Assembly (NCBI GenBank): GCA_041391365.1
Contig: JAWKOC010000005.1
Coordinates: forward strand, 11,835-75,834
Origin: JAGRAX01 sp041391365
GTDB taxonomy: Bacteria > Bdellovibrionota_G > JALEGL01 > JAGRMV01
Reading direction: 5' to 3'
DNA: 64,000 nt
Position numbers and translations under genes: made by a program. The notes below the pieces were generated by a model. That model saw only the letters and a list, made by a program, of their open reading frames with translations, did not search any database and was not told the DNA's origin. Position 1 is the first letter of the stretch; each line of letters begins with the position of its first letter. This document shows positions 1-10,800 of this stretch, piece by piece.

Positions 1-760
1 GTTCCACTGCGGATCGCAGGGCAACCCTCTTCTTTTCCAACACATTGACTTCGGTCTCGATCTTGCTCAATTCTACCAAACGTACAATCATAGTGGTCAT
101 CTCTTGTGTTCTCATCACAATTTGTTGAAGAAATTTCTGACGAACTTTTTCATCCATCTGTGGATCTTCAACCATGGTTTCCACATATCCTTGAATCACA
201 GCCAACGGCGTTTTGAGTTGATGAGATGCATTGGCAATGAAATCTCTTCGAGCTTTTTCACTGTTTTTCAACGAGGTGATATCGTGAAGAAGCAAAACAG
301 TTGCGGGTTCACCACGAAATTGCGTAGGAATGGTCTGTACCTCTACTTGAATTTCTGTATCATACAGTTCAAAACCAACCGTTTGAGTCAGCTCTTTTTG
401 ATTTTGTCGTGTGTAATAGATAAGCCTACGAATTTCTGGAATTTTAGAGGCATCCAAAAGTCGGGAAGAAGAAGTCTCATCAAAACTCACCTGAAACATG
501 CGTATGAAACGATCGTTGTAAAAAAGAAGATGATTTTTCTGATTCAAAATCACAATACCTTCGTGCATGGAGCTCAACACAGTATCGAGTTTTTCTTCCA
601 ATTCTTTTTTTTCACCTTCAATCTCTTTGATCTTTTTGTTTTTGGCTAGGAGCTCTTTTTCAACATGAATTTTCTGTTTTCGATCTCCAAGCATTTTACT
701 CCACAGAATCAAGAAAGAAACGCCCAAGACCCCTGCAAGCCCCCAACCACTGCTGATCAA
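1..760 (-). CDS. PhoR-like sensor histidine kinase (partial, C-terminus beyond window)
   Basis: Membrane sensor kinase expected to phosphorylate the regulator encoded just upstream. The visible 253 residues hold one N-terminal membrane segment (about 3-20), a charged coiled coil (about 25-60), a PAS-like region (about 60-160) and a HisKA domain. The H-box reads NASHQLKTPL with the phospho-accepting His near residue 180. The ATP-binding domain lies outside the window. I chose a TTG start at 760: GAGGA sits 7 bases upstream, whereas the ATG at 768 runs into a stop at once. The gene begins 13 bases after the regulator stop, so the two form one operon. Specificity for phosphate is inferred from domain layout only; no pst or phoU genes are visible. 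Confidence 0.88.
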   Translation of the reverse strand, partial: MISSGWGLAGVLGVSFLILWSKMLGDRKQKIHVEKELLAKNKKIKEIEGEKKELEEKLDTVLSSMHEGIVILNQKNHLLFYNDRFIRMFQVSFDETSSSRLLDASKIPEIRRLIYYTRQNQKELTQTVGFELYDTEIQVEVQTIPTQFRGEPATVLLLHDITSLKNSEKARRDFIANASHQLKTPLAVIQGYVETMVEDPQMDEKVRQKFLQQIVMRTQEMTTMIVRLVELSKIETEVNVLEKKRVALRSAVE

Positions 761-772
761 CAAGCCATCCTC

Positions 773-1462
773 CTATAGATTTGATCGATACCCAATGCCA
801 CGAATGGTTTCGATAAAATCTACTTCTTGCTTGAGTTTTCTTCGCAGGGAAGCCACATGCACATCAACATTGCGCTCGATGGTAATGATCCCTGGGCCAT
901 GGATCTGTTCCAAAAGCTGCTTTCGCGTAAAAACTTTTCCTGGATGATTGGCCAACGTCCACAAAATCTGAAATTCCGTCTTGGTCAGTCTGACCAATCG
1001 TCCAGATTTTTTCACTTCCAAAAGATCCAAATTCAAATCCAGCTTACCAACCTTCATCAACGATGCTCCTGCTGGATCATCTTTTTGAGCTCTACGAATG
1101 GCGGCCTGAATTCTAGCCATGAGCTCCACCACCCGAAAAGGTTTGGTCACATAGTCGTCAGCACCCGCCTGCAGGCCTTCGACAATATCTTCCTCTTCAT
1201 TTTTGGCCGTTAACATGATGATGGGGATGTCGCGCGTTTCGTGATTGAGCCTGAGAAACTTACATACCTCAATGCCATCCGATTCAGGAAGCATGATGTC
1301 AAGCAAAACCAAAGCTGGCTTGCTTTCTTTTGCTATGCGGCAAGCATGCTTGCCCATGTCCGTTTGAATGACGTCAAACCCTGCTCTCTTGATGTTGTAT
1401 TCTAAAATTTCGACGATGTCCGGATCATCTTCCACAACAAGAACGAGTTTCTTCGGTTTCAC
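773..1462 (-). CDS. OmpR/PhoB-family response regulator
   Basis: Two-component DNA-binding regulator, 229 aa. The receiver domain (about 5-120) has the acidic pair D12/D13, the phospho-acceptor D55 (VLLDIMLP), T85 and K107 (VTKPF). A winged-helix trans_reg_C domain fills about 130-229, ending in the typical ETIRGIGYR wing. The start is GTG at 1462 with a weak AAGG upstream. It is the first gene of an operon with the sensor kinase and is divergent from the nucleoside importer operon. It is PhoB-like in architecture; the regulon cannot be read from this window. Confidence 0.93.
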   Translation of the reverse strand: MKPKKLVLVVEDDPDIVEILEYNIKRAGFDVIQTDMGKHACRIAKESKPALVLLDIMLPESDGIEVCKFLRLNHETRDIPIIMLTAKNEEEDIVEGLQAGADDYVTKPFRVVELMARIQAAIRRAQKDDPAGASLMKVGKLDLNLDLLEVKKSGRLVRLTKTEFQILWTLANHPGKVFTRKQLLEQIHGPGIITIERNVDVHVASLRRKLKQEVDFIETIRGIGYRSNL

Positions 1463-1609
1463 AGGGGCCTTATACGTCTAACGATCTGGATTGTCACGAT
1501 CACGAATCAAGTTTTCCTTGATTGATATTGAAGTTTATTATTTGACTCCAAAGGGAGCTTGAACTAACTTGCGCTCCGCTGTTGCAAAGGGTGTTGGAGG
1601 AAATTTAAC

Positions 1610-2668
1610 ATGTTAAAATCATTAAAAATTCTATTGAGTGTGTCTCTGTTGGTTTTTTTCGCTTGCGAAAAGAAACCGGCTGAATCTGAGAGTACAAAAA
1701 AGCAGAGTGCAAACCAAAGCAACTCTAGCTCAGCTGAATCTGAGAAACCTTTCCAAGTTGGCCTTGTCTTCGACAAAGCGGGGGCGGACGATAAATCTTT
1801 CAACGAATCCGCAGCAAGAGGGGTAAAAAAAGCTCAAGAAGAACTTGGCATTGAACTCAAAACCATTGAACCTCCGGATGACTCTGCCTATGAGCTGTCC
1901 AATGAACGCTTTGCATCTCGGGGGTATGATCTTGTGATTTCTGTCGGATTCATCCAGCAGGAAGCGGTGGAAAAAGTTGCCAAACGTTACCCCAACACCA
2001 AATTTGCCATCATTGACTCCACGGTAGACTTACCCAACGTAGCCAGCTTGCTGTTTGAAGAACATCAAGGCTCATTTTTGGTGGGAATGATTGCAGCCAT
2101 GAAAAGCAAAACAGGCAAAGTAGGTTTTGTTGGAGGCATGGATATCCCTCTCATCCGAAGATTTGCTACTGCGTACGAAGCTGGGGCCGTACCACCAATC
2201 CCAATGCGCGAGTTTCATCAACTACGCAGGGGTAACCATTGAGGCCTTTTTCTACAGTCCGGGAAAGAATTGGCGAATTCACAAATCGCTCAAGGAGCTG
2301 AAGTGATTTTTGCGGCAGCCGGTTAGACGGGACTGGGTGTCTTTGATGCCGTCGCTGAAAAAAATATTTATGGCATCGGTGTAGACTCCAATCAAAACTG
2401 GATCAAACCAGGTCAGATCCTTACGAGTATGCTCAAACGTGTGGATGTGGCGGTATTCGACATCATTAAAGATGCAAAAGAAGGACATTTCCAAGGAGGT
2501 GTTCATCGCTTCAGTTTGGAAGATCATGGCATTGACTATGCCATGGATGAATACAACAAGGATCTCTTGACAGATGAAATGATCCAAAAAGTTGAACAAG
2601 CAAAAAAAGACATCATCGCAGGGAAAATTGATGTGCCTGACTATTATGTCCTTCAGAAAAAATCGTAA
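1610..2668 (+). pseudogene. BMP-family (PnrA/Med-like) nucleoside-binding lipoprotein, broken by three frameshifts and a stop
   Basis: Substrate-binding lipoprotein of an ABC nucleoside importer. It has a lipoprotein signal ending FFAC (Cys19), a Ser-rich linker, then the BMP fold (QVGLVFDKAGADDKSFN; GGMDIPLIRRF). The frame is lost three times between about 2190 and 2275. Each break is fixed by adding one base: GTACC to GTAACC, TCAAC to TCAAAC, and CCGGGAAA to CCGGGGAAA. An in-frame TAG at 2324-2326 falls where the family has the residue before TGxG. Restored length is about 353 aa, normal for BMP proteins. A strong GGAGG precedes the ATG. The downstream ABC genes are adjacent. Either a true pseudogene or clustered consensus errors. 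Confidence 0.9.
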
Positions 2669-2671
2669 TCC

Positions 2672-4216
2672 ATGAAAGCCGAAACGGCAGTATCTTTACG
2701 GGGAGTTTCCAAACAGTTTGGTGAGGTATTGGCCAACGATCAAATCGATTTGGACATCTATGAAGGTGAAATCCATGGTCTGATCGGAGAAAATGGAGCC
2801 GGAAAATCTACCATCATGAAAATTCTCTATGGCTTTTACCAAGCCAGCGCTGGGGATATTTTTGTATGGGGTGAAAAGAGATCCATCACAGGACCAGAAG
2901 ATGCCATCGAATTGGGCATCGGTATGGTTCACCAGCATTTTATGCTACTGGAACCCATGTCCGTATTTGAAAACATCGTTCTAGGACAGGAACAAACGAA
3001 GTGCGGCATCATCGATCAAAAAAACGCACGAAACAAGATTCAGAATCTTTTGCACCAATACAAGTTGTCGATGAACTTGGATGAAAAGATTCGCAACCTT
3101 CCCGTTGGCTTGCAACAACAAGTAGAAATCATCAAAGTACTGTTTCGGGAAGCCAAGATTCTTATTTTGGATGAACCCACAGCCGTACTCACCCCACAAG
3201 AAACCGACAATCTGTTCAAGGTGTTGACGGATTTGAAAAAAATGGGAAAGACGATTGTTCTGATTACACACAAAATGAAAGAAATCTTGTCCATCACAGA
3301 TCGGGTCACGGTATTTCGATCAGGAAAAAAAATACAAACGCTTGAAACTCGAAATGCTGATGAGTCAACCCTTGCTCAATTGATGGTTGGAAGAAAAATC
3401 AACAAGTCCTACGAAAGACAACAGATTGAACATCCAAAAGTAGTGTTGAATGTTGAAAACATTTCCTATCAACCTGAAGACCACAAAGCATTGCTCAGCG
3501 ATATTTGTTTCGAGATCCGAGAAGGAGAAATTCTTGGGGTCGCTGGAGTTATGGGGAATGGTCAAACTGAGCTTGAAGGAATTTTGTCTGGACTGATTCG
3601 GCCCACATCTGGGAAAATCTATTTGCAAAGTCAGCGAATTGATCACCGAACCAATCGTGAAATACGCAAATTGGGTGGAAGCTATTATCAATCGGATCAG
3701 CCTCTAGGACACGTACCCGAAGATCGGCACCAAATGGGAATGTTGTTGGATTGGACTGCAACAGACAATTTTTTACTGGGACATTCTCATGAAAAAAATT
3801 TTCGCAGAGGTCCTTTGATTGATCACTCCAAACTCAGAGATCATGCACAAACATTGATGGAGAAATACGATGTCTCTCCAAAAAATCCAGACTTGCTAGC
3901 CAAACATTTTTCTGGAGGAAACCAACAAAAAATGGTCTTGGCCAGAGAGCTTGGATCTTCACCCCGATTTGCATTGATTTCACAACCCACCCGCGGAGTT
4001 GACATTGGTGCGATTGAATTTATCCACCAAGAAATTTTACTCCTAAGAGAGCAACGTGCGGCCATCTTGCTGATTTCTGCAGATTTGGATGAGATTCTCA
4101 ATCTATCTGATCGAATTCTGGTTCTGTCCGATGGAAAGATACGAGGCATAGAAATAGCTGGACAAACCACGAGAGAGCAATTGGGCCTGATGATGATGGG
4201 AGATCGACAAGCATGA
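2672..4216 (+). CDS. Nucleoside/sugar-type ABC transporter ATP-binding protein (duplicated ATPase)
   Basis: Energising subunit of the BMP-dependent importer, 514 aa, with two ABC domains in one chain as in RbsA/YufO. Domain 1 has a complete Walker A (GENGAGKST, 39-47), LPVGLQQQ signature and ILDEPTAVLTP Walker B. Domain 2 has the degenerate GxxGNGQTEL loop, the FSGGNQQK signature and SQPTRGVD, which is normal for the family. It starts 3 bases after the lipoprotein stop and overlaps the first permease by ATGA, so the genes are translationally coupled. The reading frame is intact even though both flanking genes are damaged. Confidence 0.95.
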   Translation: MKAETAVSLRGVSKQFGEVLANDQIDLDIYEGEIHGLIGENGAGKSTIMKILYGFYQASAGDIFVWGEKRSITGPEDAIELGIGMVHQHFMLLEPMSVFENIVLGQEQTKCGIIDQKNARNKIQNLLHQYKLSMNLDEKIRNLPVGLQQQVEIIKVLFREAKILILDEPTAVLTPQETDNLFKVLTDLKKMGKTIVLITHKMKEILSITDRVTVFRSGKKIQTLETRNADESTLAQLMVGRKINKSYERQQIEHPKVVLNVENISYQPEDHKALLSDICFEIREGEILGVAGVMGNGQTELEGILSGLIRPTSGKIYLQSQRIDHRTNREIRKLGGSYYQSDQPLGHVPEDRHQMGMLLDWTATDNFLLGHSHEKNFRRGPLIDHSKLRDHAQTLMEKYDVSPKNPDLLAKHFSGGNQQKMVLARELGSSPRFALISQPTRGVDIGAIEFIHQEILLLREQRAAILLISADLDEILNLSDRILVLSDGKIRGIEIAGQTTREQLGLMMMGDRQA

Positions 4217-5294
4217 AATCATTTTTGCGATCTCTGATAGCACTGACTTTGTCGTTGATTCTGACCGGAGTTTTGGTGGGTTTTGTAGGAGAAAATCCTT
4301 TTGCGATCTATAAAATTTTATTTTCGTCTGCTTTTGGCTCTCTCTCTGCATTCAATTACACTTTATATTATGCCACCCCTTTGATTTTTACTGGCCTTGC
4401 AGTGGCACTGGCCTTCCATGTAGGTCTTTTCAACATTGGATGTGAAGGACAACTTCATGTGGGTGCTTTTGTGCGGCTATGGTAGGACTTCTTGCACCAG
4501 AAACAACTTCGTTTGGCTTTTTATGGCTTGCATTTGCTATCGTGGCGTCTTTTGTGGGAGGAGCTTTATGGGGTGCCATTCCAGGACTATTGCGAGCCTA
4601 TCGGGGCAGCCATGAAGTCATCAATACGATCATGATGAATTTTATTGCAACAGCTCTGCTTACCTATCTGGCGTTGTATCATTTCAAAGATTACTCCATT
4701 CAAGCCATCGCAACCCCCTTGATTGCAAAATCAACTCATATTCCCAAGCTATCGACCGTGTTTCCATTTGCTTCGAACAGTCCAGCCAACTTTTCTTTCC
4801 TCTTGGCACTTTTGGTTGCTGCATTGACTTATGTGTTTTTATGGAAAAGCAAATATGGGTTTGAATTTCGAGCCGTAGGACAAAATCAGCGTGTAGCACA
4901 CTGCTCAGGAATTCCAGTGAAGAGGATCATTTTGCTTTCCATGTTGCTCTCAGGAGGATTGGCTGGACTTGTGGCTTGCAGTGAAGTTCTCGGACATTTG
5001 TACAGATACAAAGAAGGATTTTCTCATGGATACGGGTTTTTGGGTATTGCTGTAGCACTGCTTGGAAGAAATCATCCTTTTGGAATTGTGCTTGCGTCAA
5101 TTCTCTTTGGAGCACTTCACAATTCAGGTATTGCATTGGAGTTTGATACTCAAAACATCAGTCGAGATCTCATTGGAGTCATCCAGGGATTGATCATTCT
5201 CATCACCGCGTCGGACGGGTTGTTTGAAATGATTTCTACGAAAAAAATTTCTTCTTTTCTTGCCTCTCTTTTCCCCAAAAAGGAGATCAAATGA
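4213..5294 (+). pseudogene. ABC transporter permease (YufP-like), single frameshift
   Basis: First membrane subunit of the BMP/ABC importer. The N-terminal part runs in frame to a stop at 4483-4485. The rest continues in another frame from about 4470 with GLLAP through the conserved HEVINTIMMNF loop. Adding one base around 4470 (for example one G in GTGCGG, or one T in the preceding T run) rebuilds an unbroken 360-aa permease with about 8-10 membrane segments. It overlaps the ATPase stop and the second permease start by ATGA at both ends. One missing base could be a sequencing error or a real inactivation. Confidence 0.9.
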
Positions 5295-6247
5295 TTTGGC
5301 TGGACATAGCTTTTTGGGCATCGTTGCTGAGCTCTGCAATTCGTCTATCCACACCTCTTACTTTTGCAGCGTTGGGAGGTTTTTTTTCAGAACGTAGTGG
5401 AGTCATCAACATTGCCTTAGAAGGGCTTATGTTGATTGGGGCTTTTGCTGCTGCATGGGGAAATCTATATTTTGAGTCCAGCTTTGTGGGTGTTGTGTTG
5501 GCCATGGTCGTAAGTATGGTTGTGGCAAGCCTTCACGCATGGGCCTGTGTTCGATTCAAGGCAGATCAAATTGTCAGCGGAATGGCCATCAATATCTTGA
5601 CCTTTGGACTTGCCCCCATGTTGAGCAAAGCATTGTACGGAACACGAGGATCAAGCCCACAAATCCCAGAGAGCATTCATATGGAAGAATGGTCCATTCC
5701 CATTCTTCGAGACATTCCACTGATTAAGGAAGTTTTAGGACATCATATTCCTCTGGTTTATGTAGCGATTCTTTGTGTAATAGCTACACATTACTGGTCC
5801 AAAAAAACGGCCTTGGGCCTGCACCATCGAGCGGTCGGAGAACATCCTGAAGCTGCAGATAGTTTGGGCATTCATGTGAACCGTATGAGATGGTTTTCGG
5901 TGATGGTGAGTGGGGCCATGTGTGGATTGGCAGGTGCATTTTTGTCCATCGGTCATGGAAGCGGCTTTGCGCGCAACATGACTTCTGGTAGAGGGTACAT
6001 TGCGCTGACGGCAATGATTTTTGGGAAATGGAAGCCCATCCCAACCTTTCTTGCTTGTTTGTTGTTTGGATTTACAGATGCTTTGCAAATTCGAATGCAA
6101 GGAACTCCTCTACCCTATTTGGGAGAAATCCCTCCACAATTCATTCAGATCTTACCTTACGTTGTAACCATGGTTGTGTTGGCGGGGTTCATTGGAACCG
6201 CTCGATCTCCCAAGGCTTTGGGAATTCCCTATGTCAAAGAGAGATAA
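5291..6247 (+). CDS. ABC transporter permease (YufQ-like)
   Basis: Second membrane subunit of the nucleoside-type importer, 318 aa, intact. It is hydrophobic throughout, with the family motif GVINIALEGLMLIGAF near residues 35-50 and the cytoplasmic loop around GEHPEAADSLG. The start overlaps the stop of the first permease (ATGA). It is the last gene of the operon; no clear hairpin terminator follows. With the lipoprotein and ATPase it fits the PnrA/NupNOPQ-type layout, so nucleosides are the likely substrate (inference from family). Confidence 0.93.
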   Translation: MIWLDIAFWASLLSSAIRLSTPLTFAALGGFFSERSGVINIALEGLMLIGAFAAAWGNLYFESSFVGVVLAMVVSMVVASLHAWACVRFKADQIVSGMAINILTFGLAPMLSKALYGTRGSSPQIPESIHMEEWSIPILRDIPLIKEVLGHHIPLVYVAILCVIATHYWSKKTALGLHHRAVGEHPEAADSLGIHVNRMRWFSVMVSGAMCGLAGAFLSIGHGSGFARNMTSGRGYIALTAMIFGKWKPIPTFLACLLFGFTDALQIRMQGTPLPYLGEIPPQFIQILPYVVTMVVLAGFIGTARSPKALGIPYVKER

Positions 6248-6278
6248 CCAGTCCATTTTGTTTTGATAGATGCTTTCT

Positions 6279-7220
6279 CTATTGCATAAGCGATAAGTCT
6301 TTGAGTCGCTTGTGCAACCATTGTCCCGCAGTCAATTCTTCACGTATCGGATGATGAAATCCTTGAAGAGACTGTGAGTGATTCGCATGATAAAAAAATA
6401 CGGTGGCATATCGATCGAGATGGAGATTTCTGTTGGTCACTCTATGGGGTGAAGCTTTGATTTTTCCCCCTGTGATGTATTCAAACATGTCGCCTATGTT
6501 GATGAGGATACAATCATGAAACGCTTCGTAATCGAGCTCGACCCATTCTTGTGCAGGAGTTAAATATTCCAAACCTGGCTGCTGGGGAACAGGTTGCAAT
6601 CCCAAAAGTTGAATTCCTGTATGTTGGGCAGCACGCTGGCCCTGAGAAGATCGTTCGACCGGAGGATAGTGAATGATTCGAAGCACATGCCCTCCATCTT
6701 GGATCAACTGGGACATTTTCGAAGAGTCGATTCCAAACTGACCGGCGAGTATGTTGCAAATTTGATTTCCAGTTTGAGCGAACTGCGAAAACAGTGATTG
6801 AAAAACCAATTGAAACTGAGGATCAAATTGAGGCCATACATTGACAGCATAGTCACGTTGAGATTCTTGAGATGAAAAATCGGAAGGTCCGATATGAAAA
6901 AATTCTTTTAAATCTGGGAAACGACCTCCCACAGCCTTTTCAGACTGAAATGGAAAATATCCTACGTTGCTGTATCGCTTTTGATCGTATGATTTGTACA
7001 GATACTTGGACTTTTCATCCAAAGAACAAGCAAAAAAAGCCTCCGACAATTCAAAAGATGCTCGGAGTTTGAAAGTGTCAATGGGAGAGTTTCGAAGCAT
7101 CAAAAAGCCATACTGCTGTAGAGATTGATGAAGGAGTTCTTGTATCTGCACCAAAGGCTGGGCAAAATCTATGATAGGAAACAAATCCTTTTGACCGATT
7201 TTTCTGGGCATAACTTTCAC
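6279..7220 (-). CDS. Isopenicillin-N-synthase-like 2OG-Fe(II) oxygenase with HxG in place of HxD
   Basis: Cupin-fold non-haem iron enzyme of the IPNS-like superfamily, 313 aa. The N-terminal DIOX_N-like part (IIDFAQ; YGFLMLRN; DLKEFFHIG) leads to the double-stranded beta-helix. The usual iron motif HxD reads QHTGIQLL here, so the Asp ligand is Gly. The distal His (ASPHRVTN) and the Arg that binds 2-oxoglutarate (DRYATVFF) are present. The GTG start at 7220 has GAGG about 5-7 bases upstream. Loss of the Asp is known in Fe/2OG halogenases but can also mark an inactive protein. Substrate unknown. Confidence 0.82.
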   Translation of the reverse strand: MKVMPRKIGQKDLFPIIDFAQPLVQIQELLHQSLQQYGFLMLRNSPIDTFKLRASFELSEAFFACSLDEKSKYLYKSYDQKRYSNVGYFPFQSEKAVGGRFPDLKEFFHIGPSDFSSQESQRDYAVNVWPQFDPQFQLVFQSLFSQFAQTGNQICNILAGQFGIDSSKMSQLIQDGGHVLRIIHYPPVERSSQGQRAAQHTGIQLLGLQPVPQQPGLEYLTPAQEWVELDYEAFHDCILINIGDMFEYITGGKIKASPHRVTNRNLHLDRYATVFFYHANHSQSLQGFHHPIREELTAGQWLHKRLKDLSLMQ

Positions 7221-7290
7221 ATGAACCTCACCGAATTGGGCGGTCTAATACATTAACGCTTAGCATTACGCAAGGACCTTTTCTCATCCA

Positions 7291-7752
7291 CTAAGATCGA
7301 TACAATTCTCGATCGATACGATGGTCAAGTTCTTGAGAAACGGTGGGAATATCCTGGGAAAGATCTTGTTTTTGTTGTTTTTTTTGCCCACGCAAAAAGG
7401 CCCCTACAGCCCATCCCCCACCAAACAACACCACAATGGGAATGATCCACGCAAAAACATTGACTCCACGGGAGGTTGGTGTGGAGAGGACACGCTCTCC
7501 GTATTCGCGTTCAAAATGATCAAGAATTTGTTGAGGGCTTTGACCTTGAGAGAGGCGATCGTGGATTTCGACCTTCATTTCTTGGGCCAAGGACGAAAAA
7601 TGCTGATCAAGCGTTCCACCCCAACAGCAAGGAGCCATCAATTTGGACTCCAAAGTTTTCTGTTGCTGTTCAAGAGTTTGGGCATCAGATGACGGAGAAA
7701 GAAAAGCCAGAGAAAGCATGAAAAAAATCATCATTTTGAAAGCAGGGTTCAT
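7291..7752 (-). CDS. ccmH: CcmH/NrfF-type cytochrome c maturation thiol protein, variant motif
   Basis: Membrane-anchored factor of System I cytochrome c biogenesis that handles apocytochrome thiols. It has 153 aa with a signal/anchor segment (about 5-24), a short helical domain (about 27-90) and a second membrane helix (about 98-117). The canonical LRCxxCQ site is replaced by LMAPCCWGG with adjacent cysteines, a variant I associate with myxobacterial-type CcmH. The rest (ILDHFEREYGERVL) matches the family well. No other ccm genes lie in the window, so the rest of the system must be elsewhere. Confidence 0.82.
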   Translation of the reverse strand: MNPAFKMMIFFMLSLAFLSPSSDAQTLEQQQKTLESKLMAPCCWGGTLDQHFSSLAQEMKVEIHDRLSQGQSPQQILDHFEREYGERVLSTPTSRGVNVFAWIIPIVVLFGGGWAVGAFLRGQKKQQKQDLSQDIPTVSQELDHRIDRELYRS

Positions 7753-7815
7753 GATGAGACCATCTATAGCTCATTTTTTGAAAACCAACCAAGGCTTTCT
7801 TGTAGATCATAGCTT

Positions 7816-10800
7816 CTACATATAACTTCTAGGCTTTTGAAGACGGTCGAAAAAATCGGGCTGTTCCGGCAAAGATCGAAGTTTCTTGGCGTTCGGCATG
7901 GAAACAAGATTGTATTGTCCATACATCGAGTAACACTTTTTCAACAAAATCGAGTGATGATGCCCTGCCCGCTGTAATATTCCCTGAATGCATAAAAAAG
8001 CTTCTCCTTCAATGACTTCATAATATTGATCGTACACATGGGGTTGAACAACAACATTGATAAATCCATGCTCATCTTCCAAAGTCAAAAACATCATGCC
8101 CTTTGCAGAAGGAGGAGCCTGCTTGACCAACGTCATCCCAAAAGAAAAAATCGATTTTCCGTGTGGAAGTGTCACAATTTTTTCGGAAGAACAAATAGAG
8201 TCAAGAGAAACAGGATAAACCCAATGCTTATGTTTCAAAATTTTGGTTGGATGATATCCAAGACTGGTTTTGAAACTATGAAAATCTTTTTGGATTTTTT
8301 CCATTTCCTTTTCACTTTTCCATATTACTTTTCGCTCTTCTAGATCAATCAAAGAAGCATACGGTATGGCCTGAACTTTCCACAAAGCCTCAGATCGAGA
8401 AACTCCCCATACATGAAAGGCATTGGCCGCCGCCAAGGCTGTAGCATCCAAACGAGAAAGAAGATTCATTTGCAACAATTCATCCAAATTTTTCCATGTT
8501 GTGCCTTTTTCTCGATGAGAAAAGTACAAAGAAAGTCCCGCATGAGACAAACCATGAACCAAACGAAACCCTAAACGAATCGACCACCTTCCCTCAGAAG
8601 AAGATTCTAACGTATGATCCCACTCTGACCTTTGTATACAAATTGGCAACACAGAAACTCCATCTCGTTGTGCAGCCTGCAACAGGGCATGTGCAGAATA
8701 AAATCCAACGGGGTACGAGTTAAGCATAGAAACAAAATATTGTGCAGGGTAGTGTCTTTTCAAGTAGCATGAAACATATGCAATCAATGCAAATGATACA
8801 GCGTGCGATTCTGGAAAACCATAATGCACAAAACCCTTCAATTGACCTATGGTCTGGGAAATAAAATCTTCTGAGATCTGATTTTCTCTCATACCTTTCT
8901 TTAATTTTTCCAACCATGGTTCTAAATCTCGAACAAAATCCTTCATGTTCCAAACCCCAATGTTTTTTCTGAGCTCATTGGCTTCTCCAGGTGTAAAATT
9001 TCCTACAGCAATGGCAATTCTCATGGCCTGCTCTTGAAAAATAGGAATTCCGAGCGTTCGCTTCAAGATAGGTTCCAATTTTGGACTGGGATATTGAACC
9101 TTTTCCACCCCTTCCCTACGTTTGAGATATGGATGAATCACTTTGCCTTGGATAGGTCCAGGTCGAATGATGGCCACTTCAATCACCAAATCATAAAAAT
9201 TTTCTGGCTTGAGCCGAGGGAGCATCGACATCTGAGCTCTGGATTCAATTTGAAAGGTTCCTACGGTATCGGCTTTTTGGATCATGCGATATGTTTCTAC
9301 ATCATCATAAGGAAACCCATACAATGTGAGTTTTTTCCCTTCATGACGTTCAATCAGAGAAAAACACTTTCGAATTGCCGTAAGCATCCCAAGACAAAGA
9401 ACATCAATTTTAAAAAAACCTAGACCCTCAATATCTTCTTTGGACCATTGAACCACAGTTCTTGCCTCCATCGTGGCCGGTTCTTGAGGGACCAAATGGT
9501 CTATGGGTGTTTGGGAGATCATAAAACCTCCAGAATGAATACCTAAATGACGTGGAAATCCGACCAATCTTTGTGCCAAATCAATCCATAACCCCCAAGG
9601 AACAGAAGAAAAATCAGAATTCTTGGTTTGGTCAGATCGAAAAACCTTGATGGTATTTTCAATCCCACGCCTTCGAAAAATCTTGGTGGAAGCCAATTGA
9701 GAAATCTGGTTCAAATACTGATCTTTTATACCCAAGGCTTTTCCAACAGCTCTCATGGCTCCTCTTCTGCGATATGTAATCACATTTGCCACCATTGCAG
9801 CACGGGATCTTCCATATCGTCGATAGATGTATTGAACCACTTCTTCTCTTCGTTCATGCTCAAAATCAACATCAATATCAGGAGGGTCTCCTCTTTCCAT
9901 ACTCATAAATCTCTCAAAGAGAAGATCAAATTGTGAAGGATCTACGGATGTAATTCCAAGTACAAAACATACTGCAGAGTTTGCAGCAGACCCTCTTCCT
10001 TGACAAAGAATACCTTGAGACCTTGCCCAATAAACAATGTCCCATACCGTAAGAAAATAATCTGCAAAACCTAGCTTTTGAATCATCAAAAGCTCATGCT
10101 CCAACGTGGATATAACCTTAGAAGGAATGTTAAGGTGAAATTTTTCTTTTGCATTTTTCCATACCAAAAACTCTAAATATGCTTGCGGTGTATACCCATC
10201 TGGAATCATTTCTTTAGGGTAATGATAAGACAAACAAGACAAATCAAATGTGCATCGGCTTGCTAAATCTATCGAGTTTTGTACACATACTTTGTATTGA
10301 TCTATTTTTTGATATCTTTTTTCAATTTTACCCATAGATTGCATACATCGCTGCGCATTGGGGAAAAAAAACTCTTGTGCCTGGTTGAAATTGACATTGT
10401 TTTTGATGGCCATCAAAAGATCGCTCATTACTTTTTCTGACTCTCGATGAAAAAAAACATCCTGAGCAAAGATGTTTTTCACCTTATACTTCTTTGAAAG
10501 ATGAAGTACTTTCTTTACCCACAAGTCTTCAGAGGGGTGATCGTGCAAACTTAATGCAAAATAGAATTTCTCTTTGAATGCATGAAGAAAAGAAACATGT
10601 CTTTTTTCCCAATCTCCACATCTGATCACACCTCTCATGGGTGCAATGGCTGTCAGACCTTCAAGATCCATCTCCACCAAATCCTCAATAGAGACAAAAG
10701 CATGATCTTTTGTGTTTCGATGAGAAAACGTTAAAATCTTGCAAAGATTTTGATAGCCATTTTGATTTTCTGCAATCAATACGACTGTATCTTGCAAAAG

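Noticed and set aside
104..649. Forward-strand open frame of about 180 codons over the sensor kinase region
   Set aside because: The opposite strand encodes a clear PAS-HisKA kinase; the forward frame has no ribosome site or recognisable domain.
1480..1600. Purine or other riboswitch ahead of the nucleoside importer operon
   Set aside because: No purine aptamer core or expression-platform hairpin could be recognised in the roughly 145-base leader.
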